A stretch of DNA of 64,000 nt. Origin: Streptomyces hilarionis (GTDB lineage: Bacteria > Actinomycetota > Actinomycetes > Streptomycetales > Streptomycetaceae). The notes below the pieces were generated by a model, which did not search any database, had not been told where the DNA came from, and saw nothing but the letters and a program-made list of their open reading frames with translations. This document shows positions 27,121-36,743 of this stretch, piece after piece. Where the stretch lies: assembly GCF_024539675.1 (NCBI RefSeq), contig NZ_JAHHIT010000051.1, positions 13,146-77,145 of the forward strand, in the 5' to 3' direction. Positions within the stretch are counted from its first letter, which is position 1, and the number at the start of each line of letters is the position of its first letter. The translations under genes were made by a program, and so were the position numbers.

Positions 27121-27627
27121 TCATCCGACCGGTTCGATGACGTCGCCCAGAATCCGGCGCAGCCGCGCCACACCGCGCGACGCGTGCGAGCGTGCGGTGC
27201 CGACGGGGCATCCCAGCGCCTCCGCGACCTGCTTCTCCGGCAGGTCCTGGTAGTAGCGCAGCACGACCGCGGCCCGCTGCCGCGGCGGCAACTGGGCCAA
27301 CGCGGCCTCCAGCCGCGTGCGTTCGGCGACGGAGGCGGACACGTCGCCCACCTCCGTCACGTCGGGCAGTTGCTCGACGGGGCGCTCGCCCCACCACCGC
27401 CGCCGCGCCGACCGGGCCGCCGCTCGGGCCAGCACCTTGCGCACGTAGGCCTCGGGGGCCTCCTCGGCGATGCGGGGCCAGACGAACCAGAGCTTGACCA
27501 GGGCCTCCTGCAACAGGTCCTCGGCCCGGTGCCGATCGCCTCCCACGAGCAGACGGGCCAGGTGGAACAACGCCGACCAGCGGGCTGCCACGAACCCGTC
27601 GAACCCCTCGGCTCGACTCTGCTCCAT
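27121..27627 (-). CDS. SigE-family ECF RNA polymerase sigma factor
   Basis: A 168-residue sigma-70 family protein. Region 2 is FDGFVAARWSALFHLARLLV to EDLLQEALVKLWFVWPRI (about 8-55); region 4 is LPPRQRAAVVLRYYQDLPEK to GTARSHASRGVARLR (about 110-160). Length and motifs match the actinobacterial SigE/SigL-like subgroup. ATG 27627 is chosen because region 2 begins a few residues later. The gene downstream may encode its regulator. Confidence 0.88.
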   Translation of the reverse strand: MEQSRAEGFDGFVAARWSALFHLARLLVGGDRHRAEDLLQEALVKLWFVWPRIAEEAPEAYVRKVLARAAARSARRRWWGERPVEQLPDVTEVGDVSASVAERTRLEAALAQLPPRQRAAVVLRYYQDLPEKQVAEALGCPVGTARSHASRGVARLRRILGDVIEPVG

Positions 27628-27844
27628 CCCCACCGTCCTCGCTCCGGCCGTCCCCCTACACCTGGAGAAAGACGCCGGCCCCCCTGCCACGCTGCACTCG
27701 CTGGGCATGATCCAGGTCACATCTGCCTGCCACGCACACTCCGTTGCGCCGCCGCCCGCACCGCCGCCGTGAAGGGCCACCCGGCCGGCCTCGCACCTCC
27801 GCGTCCGAGGCAGCCATGCTCGATTCCCTCGCTCACACGCTTGA

Positions 27845-27876
27845 TTCGAGCGTAGGAATCGGGCATGGTGCTCGAA
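27845..27876. promoter_or_regulatory. Possible operator before the Lrp gene
   Basis: TTCGAGC (27845-27851) and GCTCGAA (27870-27876) are perfect 7-bp inverted arms separated by 18 bases. They end about 45 bases before the Lrp start, in the region divergent from the sigma gene. A widely spaced dyad suits Lrp/AsnC octamers. Confidence 0.4.
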
Positions 27877-27920
27877 ACGAACATCTGCTGTGCCGACCGC
27901 GCGGAGAGGGCTGCGGCTTC

Positions 27921-28361
27921 ATGGACGACATCGACCGGGCCATCCTGCGCGAGTTGCAGGTCGACGGCCGCATCCCCTATGCCGAGTTGGGTCCCAAGGT
28001 GGGGCTCTCGCCCTCGGCCGCGCGGCTGCGGCTCCAGCGACTGATCGACGCCAAGGCGGTCCAGGTCGTCGGCGTGACCGACCCGATGGCCATGAGCCGC
28101 CAGGCGATGGCGCTCCTGGGCCTCAACACCGGGGGCGATTCCCGGGCCGTGGCCGACGAACTGGCCGGACACGACGAGGTCGTCTACACGGTCCTGACCT
28201 CCGGCCGCTACGACCTGTTCGCCGAGGTGGTGTGCGCCGGACCCGGTGACCTGCTGGACTTCGTCAACGACGTCGTGCGGGCCGTCGAGGGCGTCACGGC
28301 GGTGGAGAGCTTCCCCTACTTCGCCATCCACACCCACCGCTTCCTCTGGGACGTCGACTAA
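27921..28361 (+). CDS. Lrp/AsnC-family transcription regulator
   Basis: A 146-residue Lrp-type protein. The helix-turn-helix (MDDIDRAILRELQVDGRIPY to LSPSAARLRLQRLID) is followed by the RAM ligand-binding domain (VVYTVLTSGRYDLFAEVVCA, then EGVTAVESFPYFAIHTHRF). These proteins usually respond to amino acids. The gene directly downstream encodes a kinase-aminotransferase fusion, so it is probably its local regulator. Confidence 0.87.
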   Translation: MDDIDRAILRELQVDGRIPYAELGPKVGLSPSAARLRLQRLIDAKAVQVVGVTDPMAMSRQAMALLGLNTGGDSRAVADELAGHDEVVYTVLTSGRYDLFAEVVCAGPGDLLDFVNDVVRAVEGVTAVESFPYFAIHTHRFLWDVD

Positions 28362-28512
28362 CGCCCCGCGCACGGATCGGCCCGTAGGGCACCGGCGGCC
28401 CGCACCGCACCGCCCCGGCCTCCGGCCCGCCGGCTCACGCGTGCCGCCCGCCGACCCTCGCCGCCCTCCGCCGTCCCCCGCACGCCCGCTCACCCAGCCC
28501 GAGGACTTCCGC

Positions 28513-31470
28513 ATGCCGCACGACGAGCACCGCACCGTCGACTTCTTCGCCCGGGACGCCCTTCCCGCGCCCGAGGTGACCGTCGCCCAGGCCGAGGGGC
28601 TCGCCGACCGGCACCTCGGCGTCGCCGCTCGCGCGACGGCGCTGGGAAGCCAGCAGGACGCCAACTTCCTGCTGCGCCCGCACGACGGAACCGGCCCGGT
28701 GATCCTCAAGATCGCCAACCCGGCCTTCGGCCTCGTCGAGATCGAGGCACAGGACACCGCGGCCGACCTGATCGCCGCGGCCCACCCGGAACTGCGCGTC
28801 GCGACGGTCCTGCGTCGGGCCGACGGCTCCCCGCGGCGCGCGACGGTGGACACCGGCGACGGCCCGGCCGTCGCCCGGCTGCTGCGCCACCTGCCGGGCG
28901 GCTCCCTCACCGGACCACGGCACCTGTCCCCGGCCGTGGTCGCGGCCATGGGGACGATCGCGGCGAAGGTGAGCACCGCGCTGCGGGACTTCCGCCACCG
29001 CGGCCTCGACCGCGTCCTCCAGTGGGACCTGCGGCACGCTTCGCGCGTGGTCGCCGCCCTCGCCGAGTACGTCGACGAGCCCGACCGGCGCGCCGCCGTC
29101 CGCGCCGCGACCGCCGAGGCCCGGGCGCGCGTCCAGGAGGTGGCGGACGCGCTGCCCTTTCAGGCCGTGCACCTCGACCTCACCGACGACAACCTGATCC
29201 GCTCGCCCGGCGCCCGCCCGCCACTGCCCGACGGCGTCATCGACTTCGGCGATCTGACGACGACCTGGGCGGTGAGCGAACTCGCCGTGTCGCTGTCCTC
29301 GATGCTCCACCACGACGGCGTCGAGCCGCACCACGTGCTGCCCGCCGTCCGCGCCTTCCACGCCCTGCGGCCGCTGTCCGCCGAGGAGGCGGAGGCGTTG
29401 TGGCCGCTCGTCGTACTGCGCGCCGCGGGCCTGGTGGTCAGCGGACGTCACCAGGCCCGAGTGGACGAGGACAACGCCTACGCCAAGGCCGCCCTCGCGC
29501 GCGAGTGGCGCGTGTTCGAGCAGGCCACCCGCCTGCCGCAGCGGGTGATGACCCACCTCGTGAAGGAAGCGGCCGGCCTCGGCGCCGCACCGGCGGCGGC
29601 CGGGCCGCCGGAGTGCTCCGTGCTGCGCGGCGTCGCCGCCGCCGACATCGCCCTCCTCGACCTGTCCGCCGACGCGGACTCCATGGACCACGGCGCCTGG
29701 CTCCGGCCGGGCGTCGAGGACCGGCTCGCGGCCCGCGCGCTCGAGACCGGCGTGGCCGCGGTGGCCACCCGGTACGCGCAGGCCCGGCTCACCCGCACTC
29801 CCTCCCTGTCGGCCGAGTCGCCCGCCACCGTGCCCACCGGCGTCGACCTGTGGCTCGGCCGGGACGTCGTGGCGCAGGCCCCCGCCGGGGGCGAGGTCCT
29901 GGCGGCGGCGCCCGGAATCCTGAGCATCGCCCTGGGCGGCCGCGTGCTGACGCTGACCATGCCCGCCACCGTCACTCCGCGGGTCCGCACCGGAACGGCG
30001 GTGCGCGCGGGCGAGGACCTCGCCGAGGTGCCCGCCGGGGCCGCGCTGCACCTCGCGCTGCTCGACGCCGACGGGCCCGCCGCCCCGCGCCTGGTCCGTC
30101 CCGAGTACGCCGCCGGCTGGCTCGCGCTCAGCGCGGACCCAGCCCCGCTCGTCGGACTCCCGGCCGCGCCCCCCGCGCGCCCCGACGACCTGCTCCGGCG
30201 GCGTGCGGCCGTGTTCGCGCCCGTGCAGGAGCACTACTACGCCGACCCGCCCCGCATCGAACGCGGCTGGCGCCACCACCTGCTCTCCGCCGACGGCCGC
30301 TCCTATCTGGACATCGTCAACAACGTGACGCCGCTCGGCCACGCCCACCCCCGGGTGGAGGAGGCCGTCGCCCGGCAGTTGCGGCGGCTCAACACCAACT
30401 CGCGCTTCCACTACGCCTCGGTGGTGGAGTTCACCGAACGTCTCGCCGGCCTCCTCCCCGAGCCGCTGGACACGGTGTTCCTCGTCAACTCCGGTTCCGA
30501 GGCGGTGGATCTCGGTCTGCGCCTGGCCATCGGGGCCACCGGCCGGCACGACGTCGTCGCGCTGCGCGAGGCCTACCACGGCTGGACGTACGCGTCCGAC
30601 GCGGTGTCGACCTCGCTCCAGGACAACCCCAACGCCCTGACCACCCGGCCGGACTGGGTGCACACGGTGGACTCGCCCAACCCCTACCGGGGCAGGCACC
30701 GCGGGGCGGACGCGGCACGCTACGCGCCCGAGGCCGTCGCGGTGATCGACGCGCTGGCCGCCTCGGGCCGCCCGGCCGGCGCCTTCGTCGGCGAGACCTT
30801 CTACGGCAACGCCGGGGGAGTGGCCCTGCCCGACGGCTATCTCGCCGAGGTGTACGCGGCGGTCCGCCGGCACGGCGGCGTGACCGTCGCCGACGAGGTC
30901 CAGGTCGGGTACGGCCGGCTGGGCCACTGGTTCTGGGGTTTCGAGCAGCAGGGCGTCGTGCCCGACGTCGTCTGCGTGGCCAAGGCCATGGGCAACGGCC
31001 ATCCCCTCGGCGCGGTCATCACCTCCCGGGCGCTCGCCGACCGGTACCGCGACCAGGGCTACTTCTTCTCCTCCACCGGCGGTAGTCCGGTCTCCAGCGT
31101 GGTGGGCCTCACGGTCCTGGACACCCTGCGCGACGAGGACCTCCAGGGCAACGCGACGCGTGTCGGCGGCCGGTTGAAAGGCCTGCTGGAGGAACTGGCG
31201 TCCCGCCACGCCGTGATCGGCGCCGTCCACGGCTCGGGCCTCTACCTGGGCCTGGAACTCGTGCGCGACCGCGGCACGCTGGAGCCCGCCACCGAGGAGA
31301 CCGCCGAGCTGTGCGACCGGATGCTCGACCTCGGTGTCGTCGTCCAGCCGACCGGCGACCACCTGAACATCCTCAAGATCAAGCCCCCCTTGTGCATCGA
31401 CGCCGACGCGGTCGACTTCTTCGCCGCCATGCTGGACCTGGCGCTGACGCAACTCGCCGACGACCGATAG
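28513..31470 (+). CDS. Kinase / barrel / class III aminotransferase fusion enzyme
   Basis: A 985-residue three-domain protein. Residues about 10-350 are an APH/choline-kinase-like phosphotransferase with HLDLTDDN (about 220-227) and VIDFGDL as catalytic and metal motifs. Residues about 400-540 look like a beta-barrel of the M23/lipoyl type (APAGGEVLAAAPG). Residues about 550-985 are a class III PLP enzyme with NSGSEAVDLGLRLA, VADEVQVGYGRLG and the Schiff-base lysine near 824 in VAKAMGNGHP. The parts match the split human pair hydroxylysine kinase (AGPHD1) and phospholyase (AGXT2L), suggesting phosphorylation of an amino alcohol then PLP-dependent phosphate elimination. ATG 28513 is chosen at the family start. 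Confidence 0.85.
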   Translation: MPHDEHRTVDFFARDALPAPEVTVAQAEGLADRHLGVAARATALGSQQDANFLLRPHDGTGPVILKIANPAFGLVEIEAQDTAADLIAAAHPELRVATVLRRADGSPRRATVDTGDGPAVARLLRHLPGGSLTGPRHLSPAVVAAMGTIAAKVSTALRDFRHRGLDRVLQWDLRHASRVVAALAEYVDEPDRRAAVRAATAEARARVQEVADALPFQAVHLDLTDDNLIRSPGARPPLPDGVIDFGDLTTTWAVSELAVSLSSMLHHDGVEPHHVLPAVRAFHALRPLSAEEAEALWPLVVLRAAGLVVSGRHQARVDEDNAYAKAALAREWRVFEQATRLPQRVMTHLVKEAAGLGAAPAAAGPPECSVLRGVAAADIALLDLSADADSMDHGAWLRPGVEDRLAARALETGVAAVATRYAQARLTRTPSLSAESPATVPTGVDLWLGRDVVAQAPAGGEVLAAAPGILSIALGGRVLTLTMPATVTPRVRTGTAVRAGEDLAEVPAGAALHLALLDADGPAAPRLVRPEYAAGWLALSADPAPLVGLPAAPPARPDDLLRRRAAVFAPVQEHYYADPPRIERGWRHHLLSADGRSYLDIVNNVTPLGHAHPRVEEAVARQLRRLNTNSRFHYASVVEFTERLAGLLPEPLDTVFLVNSGSEAVDLGLRLAIGATGRHDVVALREAYHGWTYASDAVSTSLQDNPNALTTRPDWVHTVDSPNPYRGRHRGADAARYAPEAVAVIDALAASGRPAGAFVGETFYGNAGGVALPDGYLAEVYAAVRRHGGVTVADEVQVGYGRLGHWFWGFEQQGVVPDVVCVAKAMGNGHPLGAVITSRALADRYRDQGYFFSSTGGSPVSSVVGLTVLDTLRDEDLQGNATRVGGRLKGLLEELASRHAVIGAVHGSGLYLGLELVRDRGTLEPATEETAELCDRMLDLGVVVQPTGDHLNILKIKPPLCIDADAVDFFAAMLDLALTQLADDR

Positions 31471-31696
31471 GTCCTGAACGGACGACCGTGCGCGTGCCGC
31501 TCGCACGGGACCCGCACTCCGGTCGGGGGCCCGTGGGGGCGGCGGACCGCAGGGCGGACCGGACGGGTCCCCGACACGCGGCGCAGGGCGCCGACCCCTC
31601 ACAGGGCACGAGTGCGCGGCACGGGGCACGAGGCACGGCAACGGGGGTACACGGAGCAGCGACCTGGCAACGGCACACGGCTGAAGGCGGCGCTCC

Positions 31697-32587
31697 ATGC
31701 AGTTCGACGACAACGCCTCCCTGGACACCTCCGAGGTGCGGGACGAGCGCGGCAGCCGGATCCCCGGTGGCGGTGCGACCGTCGGCGGCGGAATCGTCGG
31801 GATCGTCGTCCTGGTCGTGGGACTCGTGTTCGGCATCGGCCCCGACCAGTTGGGTCTTTCCTCCGGCGGCGACGGGTCGGCGCCGTCCTCGTCCTCCGCC
31901 GCCGGGGTCGAGCAGGCCTGCCGCACCGGACGGGACGCCGACACCAAGGACGACTGCCGCGTCGTGGCCGTGGTCAACAGCGTCCAGGACTTCTGGGCCC
32001 AGGAGTCGGGACGCCGCCACGTCGCCTACACCAAGGCGCCGACGGTGCTCTTCACCGGGCGGGTGAACACGGCGTGCGGCGACGCCACGTCGGAGGTGGG
32101 GCCCTTCTACTGCCCCGCGGACCGCACCGTCTACCTCGACCTCGGCTTCTTCGGCGACCTGCGGACGAAGTTCGGAGCGAGCGCAGGGCCCTTCGCGCAG
32201 GCGTATGTGGTGGCCCACGAGTACGGGCACCACGTCCAGGACCTGCAGGGGACGCTGGGCAGGTCCCAGAACGGGCTGACCGGTGCCGACAGCGCCTCGG
32301 TGAAGACCGAACTGCAGGCCGACTGCTACGCGGGCGTGTGGGCGCACCACGCGACGACGGTGAAGGACGAGTCCACGGGCCGGCCGCTGATCACCAGCCT
32401 CACGGAGGCGGACGTCCGGGACGGACTGGACGCGGCCGCGGCGGTCGGCGACGACCGCATCCAGGAGGAGTTCCAGGGCCGGGTCACCCCCGACACCTGG
32501 ACCCACGGGTCGTCCGCACAGCGGCAGCAGTGGTTCGGCGTGGGCTACCGCACCGGCGACATGGCCCGGTGCGACACCTTCCGCTGA
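31697..32587 (+). CDS. ypfJ: Neutral zinc metallopeptidase, YpfJ family
   Basis: A 296-residue membrane-anchored peptidase. One helix (about 28-48) follows a short cytoplasmic segment containing RGSRIPGGG, typical of the family. The outer catalytic domain has HEYGHH (about 174-179; zinc-binding His and catalytic Glu) and TELQADCYAGVWAH, whose Glu should be the third zinc ligand. Four Cys in the outer domain may form disulfides. ATG 31697 gives the expected family length. Confidence 0.9.
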   Translation: MQFDDNASLDTSEVRDERGSRIPGGGATVGGGIVGIVVLVVGLVFGIGPDQLGLSSGGDGSAPSSSSAAGVEQACRTGRDADTKDDCRVVAVVNSVQDFWAQESGRRHVAYTKAPTVLFTGRVNTACGDATSEVGPFYCPADRTVYLDLGFFGDLRTKFGASAGPFAQAYVVAHEYGHHVQDLQGTLGRSQNGLTGADSASVKTELQADCYAGVWAHHATTVKDESTGRPLITSLTEADVRDGLDAAAAVGDDRIQEEFQGRVTPDTWTHGSSAQRQQWFGVGYRTGDMARCDTFR

Positions 32588-32659
32588 GCGCCGCCCCGAG
32601 GCCGGAGCCGGAGCCGCGCCCCACGCCTCGCCGATCCCTGCCCCGGGACCGCGCCCCGG

Positions 32660-33007
32660 TCAGCCGCGCGGCGGGCCGGAGGGCAGGTCGTACCGTACGA
32701 GTGACCGCGCGAAGGGCTCACCGCTGCGCCGGGCGTACGTCATCCGCTCGCGCACCTCCCGCAGGCTGCGCGGACGGTATCCGGGGCCGCCGCAACAGCT
32801 CTTGTGGAAGCGGACACCGGCGTTGAGCAGCACGGAGAGTGTCCGCCAGGCCGCGGTGTCCCGGCGGCGGGGCGGGGCGAAGGCGGAGCCCACGTGGACG
32901 AGCGGTCGCGTGCAGCGGGGGCAGGTCCGGTCCCTGTCCGCGTCGTGGGGCTGCTTGTACGACGCCCGGCAGGGCAGGCAGACGTACGAGGTCTTTCCGT
33001 GGGCCAT
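32660..33007 (-). CDS. Conserved zinc-ribbon protein
   Basis: A 115-residue basic protein. CLPC and CPRC (residues about 10-33) form a zinc ribbon; a later CC pair sits in FHKSCCGGPGYRPRSL. It is a conserved actinobacterial hypothetical without a proven role. ATG 33007 is the only sensible start, since the frame upstream is low-complexity Arg/Pro. The 205 bases between it and the oxidoreductase gene hold nothing I recognise. Confidence 0.78.
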   Translation of the reverse strand: MAHGKTSYVCLPCRASYKQPHDADRDRTCPRCTRPLVHVGSAFAPPRRRDTAAWRTLSVLLNAGVRFHKSCCGGPGYRPRSLREVRERMTYARRSGEPFARSLVRYDLPSGPPRG

Positions 33008-33212
33008 GGCAGCAGAGTAGGTCCCGTCCGTGCGGAACTCGACGGGATTTCGGGTCCGTGGGGGCCGAGTGGTCCCTGCGGTCGACGCCTCGGTTCCCCG
33101 GCGCCGGTGAGGTGCGGGTTCGGCCCGGCCGTCCCTGCCCTCACCCGGCCGGACGCCCGACCTCCTCGATGCGGGTGGGGCGGCCCGCGTCCGGCGGTCG
33201 TCCCCACGGCGC

Positions 33213-34514
33213 TCATCGGGCGGCTCGTGATCCGGGTGCTCGGACGCCCGGCGGTTCCGGCTCGGGCAGCAGCTTGTGCGACGTCGTTCGTTCGTCCGGC
33301 GCCAGCGCGTGCAGGACCCGCGGAGTCGGGTCGACGACGGGGGGCGGGCCGTCGCCCGCAGGGTCGAGGGCCGCCCGCAGGGCGCGGAAGTCATGGGGCC
33401 GGCCGGCCGCCACGACTCCCACGGGGCGCCCGCGGGCGGTGGCCAGGGCGGCGAAGTCGAAACCGGCGAGGTCGCCCCGCACCGTCAGGGAGTCGGCGTC
33501 GGTGAACCGGCCGGCCGTTTGCAGCATGACGCCGTACTGCTCGGTCCACGACCAGGGGTCCGCCGTGAAGGGGACCCGGGCGCCGATCATGTTCCTGGCC
33601 ACCGCGGCGGCGTGCTGCTGGGCGTGGTTCCACTGTTCCACGCGTACCCGTCGGCCCGGAACCCGGTCGGGGCGCAGAGCCACGTCTCCCGCCGCGAAGA
33701 CGCACGGATCGCTGGAGGCGCCCAGGGCGTCGACGACGATGCCGTCCCCCACGGCCAAGCCCGCCCGGGCGGCCAGTTCGACGTCGGGCCGTATGCCGAC
33801 GGCGACCAGCACCGTGCGGGCCTGCCAGCTCCTCCCGTCCCGGGCGGTCGCCACGAGCGCGCCGCCCCGCGGGGCGAGTGCCGTGAGCGTGACGCCGGTG
33901 TGCACCCGAGTGCCGTGGCTCCGGTGGAGTTCCAGGACCGCGCGGCGCAGCGGGGCGGGCAGCACGCGCCGCAAGGGCTCCGCGCCGGATTCCAGGACGG
34001 TGACGTCGAGGCCCTTCGCGCGGGCGCTCGCCGCGACCTCCAGGCCGAGGAGTCCCGCACCGACGACCAGCAGGGGGCCGCCGGACTCCAGGTCGGCGCG
34101 GAGTGCGGGCACGTCACCGAGGCCGCGCAGGGTGTGGACGTGATCGTGTCCGGCGGCGTACGGCAGGCGGCGCGCGCGTCCTCCGGTGGCCAACAGCAGC
34201 CGGTCGTACGGCACTCGGCTTCCGTCGGAGCACTCCAGGACGCCGTCGGCGATGTCCGTGACCTTCGTGCCGGCACGCAGTTCGATCCCCAGTTCCTCCC
34301 AGGCCGTCGGCGGTTTCAGACGGAGCCGTTCGGGCGTCGGGCGGCCCTTGAGGAGGTCCTTGGACAGCGGCGGCCGCCGGTACGGGGGGTGGGGGTCGTC
34401 GCCGACCAGGAGGAGGCGGCCGTCGAAGCCCTCCTGGCGCAGGGTGAGCGCCGCGGTCGCGCCGGCGACGCCGGTGCCGACGACGGCGATCGTGCGCGGC
34501 GCGGTCTCAGGCAC
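33213..34514 (-). CDS. FAD-dependent rubredoxin/ferredoxin reductase
   Basis: A 433-residue reductase. The FAD Rossmann motif [12 protein letters not shown] (about 11-22) is followed by [12 protein letters not shown], the NAD-binding [14 protein letters not shown] (about 149) and the second FAD motif CVFAAGDVA. The C-terminal domain resembles the reductase dimerisation domain of oxygenase ferredoxin reductases. ATG 34514 overlaps the upstream rubredoxin stop by eight bases. It should pass electrons from NADH to the two rubredoxins and on to AlkB. Confidence 0.9.
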   Translation of the reverse strand: MPETAPRTIAVVGTGVAGATAALTLRQEGFDGRLLLVGDDPHPPYRRPPLSKDLLKGRPTPERLRLKPPTAWEELGIELRAGTKVTDIADGVLECSDGSRVPYDRLLLATGGRARRLPYAAGHDHVHTLRGLGDVPALRADLESGGPLLVVGAGLLGLEVAASARAKGLDVTVLESGAEPLRRVLPAPLRRAVLELHRSHGTRVHTGVTLTALAPRGGALVATARDGRSWQARTVLVAVGIRPDVELAARAGLAVGDGIVVDALGASSDPCVFAAGDVALRPDRVPGRRVRVEQWNHAQQHAAAVARNMIGARVPFTADPWSWTEQYGVMLQTAGRFTDADSLTVRGDLAGFDFAALATARGRPVGVVAAGRPHDFRALRAALDPAGDGPPPVVDPTPRVLHALAPDERTTSHKLLPEPEPPGVRAPGSRAAR

Positions 34515-34680
34515 GGGAGGCCTCGACCATCCGGAAGTCGGCCTTGGCGGCCCCGCAGTCGGGGCAGGACCAGTCGTCCGGGATGTCCTCCCAGCGGGTG
34601 CCGGGGGCGATGCCCTCGTCGGGCCAGCCCTGCGCCTCGTCGTAGACGAGACCGCACACCAGGCATTCCCAGACCTTCAT
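34507..34680 (-). CDS. Rubredoxin 2 of the alkane hydroxylase operon
   Basis: A 57-residue rubredoxin. The iron is bound by CLVCG (about residues 6-10) and CPDCG (about 39-43), with the usual [14 protein letters not shown] stretch. ATG 34680 overlaps the stop of the preceding rubredoxin as ATGA. Together with its neighbour it is the electron carrier between the reductase and AlkB. Confidence 0.94.
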   Translation of the reverse strand: MKVWECLVCGLVYDEAQGWPDEGIAPGTRWEDIPDDWSCPDCGAAKADFRMVEASRA

Positions 34681-34841
34681 GCCGGCTCCTCGAAGTCGAT
34701 CTTCTCGCGGACCCCGCAGTCCGGGCAGGGCCAGTCGTCGGGCACGTCCGTCCAGGACGTGCCGGCGGGGAAGCCCTCGCGCGGGGCGCCCGCCCGTTCC
34801 TCGTACACGTAGCCGCAGACAGGACACGCGTAGCGGCTCAT
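34677..34841 (-). CDS. Rubredoxin 1 of the alkane hydroxylase operon
   Basis: A 54-residue rubredoxin with [10 protein letters not shown] (Cys 6/9) and CPDCG (about Cys 39/42). Spacing and the [17 protein letters not shown] segment resemble the AlkG2 class that can reduce AlkB. ATG 34841 overlaps the alkB stop (ATGA), so it is translationally coupled to the hydroxylase. Confidence 0.94.
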   Translation of the reverse strand: MSRYACPVCGYVYEERAGAPREGFPAGTSWTDVPDDWPCPDCGVREKIDFEEPA

Positions 34842-36016
34842 GTGCGGCTCCCGCGGCGGGCGAGGAGTCCGGCCCCGGTGCGCGGGTGGACGTTGGCCCG
34901 GGTGAGGTCGCCGTCGTAGTGGGCGAGGAGTCTGGGGTCCATCACCCGCCGCCACAGCGGCGGCACGACGGCGAGCAGGATCATGCCCGCGTAGCCGGTG
35001 GGCAGTTGCGGGGACTCCTCGAAATGGCGCAGGGCCTGGTAGCGGCGGGTGGGGTTGGCGTGATGATCGCTGTGCCGTTGCAGGTGGTAGAGGAAGATGT
35101 TGGAGGCGATGTCGTCGCTGTTCCAGCTGTGCTGCGGGGTGCAGCGCTCGTAGCGGCCCGAGGCGGTCCTCCGGCGCAGGAGTCCGTAGTGCTCCAGGTA
35201 GTTGACGACCTCCAGCAGGCAGAAGCCGATGACCGCCTGGGCGGCGAGATACGGCAGCACGCCCGGGCCGAACGCGGCGGTGAGCGCGGCGAAGAGGACC
35301 GCTGACATCGCCCACGCGCCGAGCACGTCGTTGTGCGGGGTCCACGGGCCCCTGCCCAGGCGTCCGAGCCGCTGCTTCTCCAGATGCCAGGCGGAGCGGG
35401 CGCTGCCGTGGACCGAGCGGGGCAGGAAGCGCCAGAAGGACTGGCCGAGGCGGGAGCTCGCGGGATCCTCGGGAGTGGCGACCCGGACGTGGTGGCCGCG
35501 GTTGTGCTCGACGAAGAAGTGCCCGTAGCAGGTCTGGGCGAGGGCGATCCGGGCCAGCAGCCGTTCCAGATGCTCCTTCTTGTGGCCCAGTTCGTGGGCG
35601 GTGTTGATGCCGAACCCGGCGACGATGCCGACGGTGAGGGTCAGCCCCGCCCGGTCCGCAACCGACAGACCGCCGTGGGACCACAGCCGGCAGGCGAGCA
35701 CCAGCCCGGCGTACTGGAGGGGCAGGAACAGGTAGGTGCACCAGCGGTAGTACCGGTCGGACTCGAGCCGCGCGAGGACGCTGTCGGGCGGGTTGTCGGA
35801 ATCCTTGCCGATCAGCAGGTCCAGCACCGGGATCAGGCCGAAGACGACCGGCGGCAGGAGCCACCAGAAGAAGCCCCGGCCCGTCAGGGTCGCCAGGCCC
35901 CACGCCGCGAACGGGAAGACGGGCAACACCAGTCCGAGCAACCACAGGTAGCGCTTGCCGTCGCGCCACGCCGCCTGCGGCGACGGCGCTCCGGGCGGAT
36001 ACGAGGTCTCTGCCAT
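34838..36016 (-). CDS. alkB: Alkane 1-monooxygenase
   Basis: A 392-residue integral membrane diiron hydroxylase that oxidises the terminal methyl of n-alkanes to 1-alcohols. The histidine motifs are intact: HELGHKKEH (about 140), EHNRGHH (about 170), LQRHSDHH (about 315), plus NYLEHYGL of the AlkB signature. Six membrane helices are predicted. ATG 36016 is the first codon after the operator region. It leads a tightly overlapping operon with two rubredoxins and their reductase, and is divergent from a TetR gene that probably controls it. Confidence 0.96.
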   Translation of the reverse strand: MAETSYPPGAPSPQAAWRDGKRYLWLLGLVLPVFPFAAWGLATLTGRGFFWWLLPPVVFGLIPVLDLLIGKDSDNPPDSVLARLESDRYYRWCTYLFLPLQYAGLVLACRLWSHGGLSVADRAGLTLTVGIVAGFGINTAHELGHKKEHLERLLARIALAQTCYGHFFVEHNRGHHVRVATPEDPASSRLGQSFWRFLPRSVHGSARSAWHLEKQRLGRLGRGPWTPHNDVLGAWAMSAVLFAALTAAFGPGVLPYLAAQAVIGFCLLEVVNYLEHYGLLRRRTASGRYERCTPQHSWNSDDIASNIFLYHLQRHSDHHANPTRRYQALRHFEESPQLPTGYAGMILLAVVPPLWRRVMDPRLLAHYDGDLTRANVHPRTGAGLLARRGSRT

Positions 36017-36048
36017 GCCCCACCTCTACTGGACACTATGACGGTGAA

Positions 36049-36067
36049 CTGTCCAGAAACTAGACAG
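36049..36067. promoter_or_regulatory. Probable operator of the alkB/TetR divergent promoter
   Basis: CTGTCCAGAAACTAGACAG is a 19-bp dyad with seven of nine pairs matching. It is centred in the 103-base region between alkB and the TetR gene. An overlapping longer repeat (CTGGACA at 36029-36035 and TGTCCAG at 36050-36056) suggests a second site. Confidence 0.6.
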
Positions 36068-36119
36068 TGACCGTGTTCTCCGTCAAGACGTGGGGTGCGG
36101 CTCGTTAGGATGGGCGCCG

Positions 36120-36704
36120 ATGACGCGCTATCGAGAGTCGGTCCGTTCCCTGCTCAAGGAACGGATCCTGGACGCCGCCCACGAGCGGGTCGCGGCCGAC
36201 GGCTGGGACCGGCTGAAGATGACCCACATCGCCACCGCCGCCGGAGTGAGCCGGCAGACCGTCTACACCGAGTACGGCTCCAAGGCGGCCATCGGACAGG
36301 CGCTCGTCATGCGCGAGGTGGAACGCTTCCTCACCGGCATACAGGACCAACTCCTCGCCCATCCGCAGGACATGAGGGCCGCCATCACGGCCGCCATCGG
36401 GTACACCCTGCGCACGGCGGCCGACAACTCCCTGCTCAAGGCCATCCTGACCAGCAGCCGGGGCGGTGACGAGGACCTGCTCACCCACCTGACGACCCGC
36501 TCCGAGCCCCTGCTGGACACCGCCATCGGCATGCTGACCGCCTACGTGGCGCAGGCCTGGCCCGAGATCGACGCCCACTCGCGGGGCCTGGCCGTCGAGG
36601 CGGTGGTGCGCCTGACGGTCAGCCACCTCGTCCAGCCGGTCCTGCCTCCCGACCTCTGCGCCGAGCGCATCGCCGAGGTCACCATGCGCGTCGCACAAGC
36701 GTGA
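36120..36704 (+). CDS. TetR-family regulator of the alkane operon
   Basis: A 194-residue TetR regulator. The helix-turn-helix spans ILDAAHERVAADGWDRLKMT to VSRQTVYTEYGSKAAIGQAL (about 15-60). The C-terminal domain is of the type often found beside alkB in actinobacteria. ATG 36120 is used; the frame is open to 36090 but that would cut into the intergenic promoter. It is likely released by alkanes or their fatty-acid products; this is inferred from position. Confidence 0.88.
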   Translation: MTRYRESVRSLLKERILDAAHERVAADGWDRLKMTHIATAAGVSRQTVYTEYGSKAAIGQALVMREVERFLTGIQDQLLAHPQDMRAAITAAIGYTLRTAADNSLLKAILTSSRGGDEDLLTHLTTRSEPLLDTAIGMLTAYVAQAWPEIDAHSRGLAVEAVVRLTVSHLVQPVLPPDLCAERIAEVTMRVAQA

Positions 36705-36743
36705 ACGGCGCGCACCGGGAACGCTTTTCGCGCGCGCTCGCCG

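Noticed and set aside
28435..31977. A 1180-residue open frame on the minus strand
   Set aside because: It lies antisense to the aminotransferase fusion. Its translation is Gly/Val/Arg-rich without family motifs, a typical high-GC shadow.
33063..33077. GGGCCGAGTGGTCC, a one-mismatch box
   Set aside because: It lies between the zinc-ribbon and reductase genes, neither of which has a link to the island; one-mismatch hits are expected by chance in such DNA.
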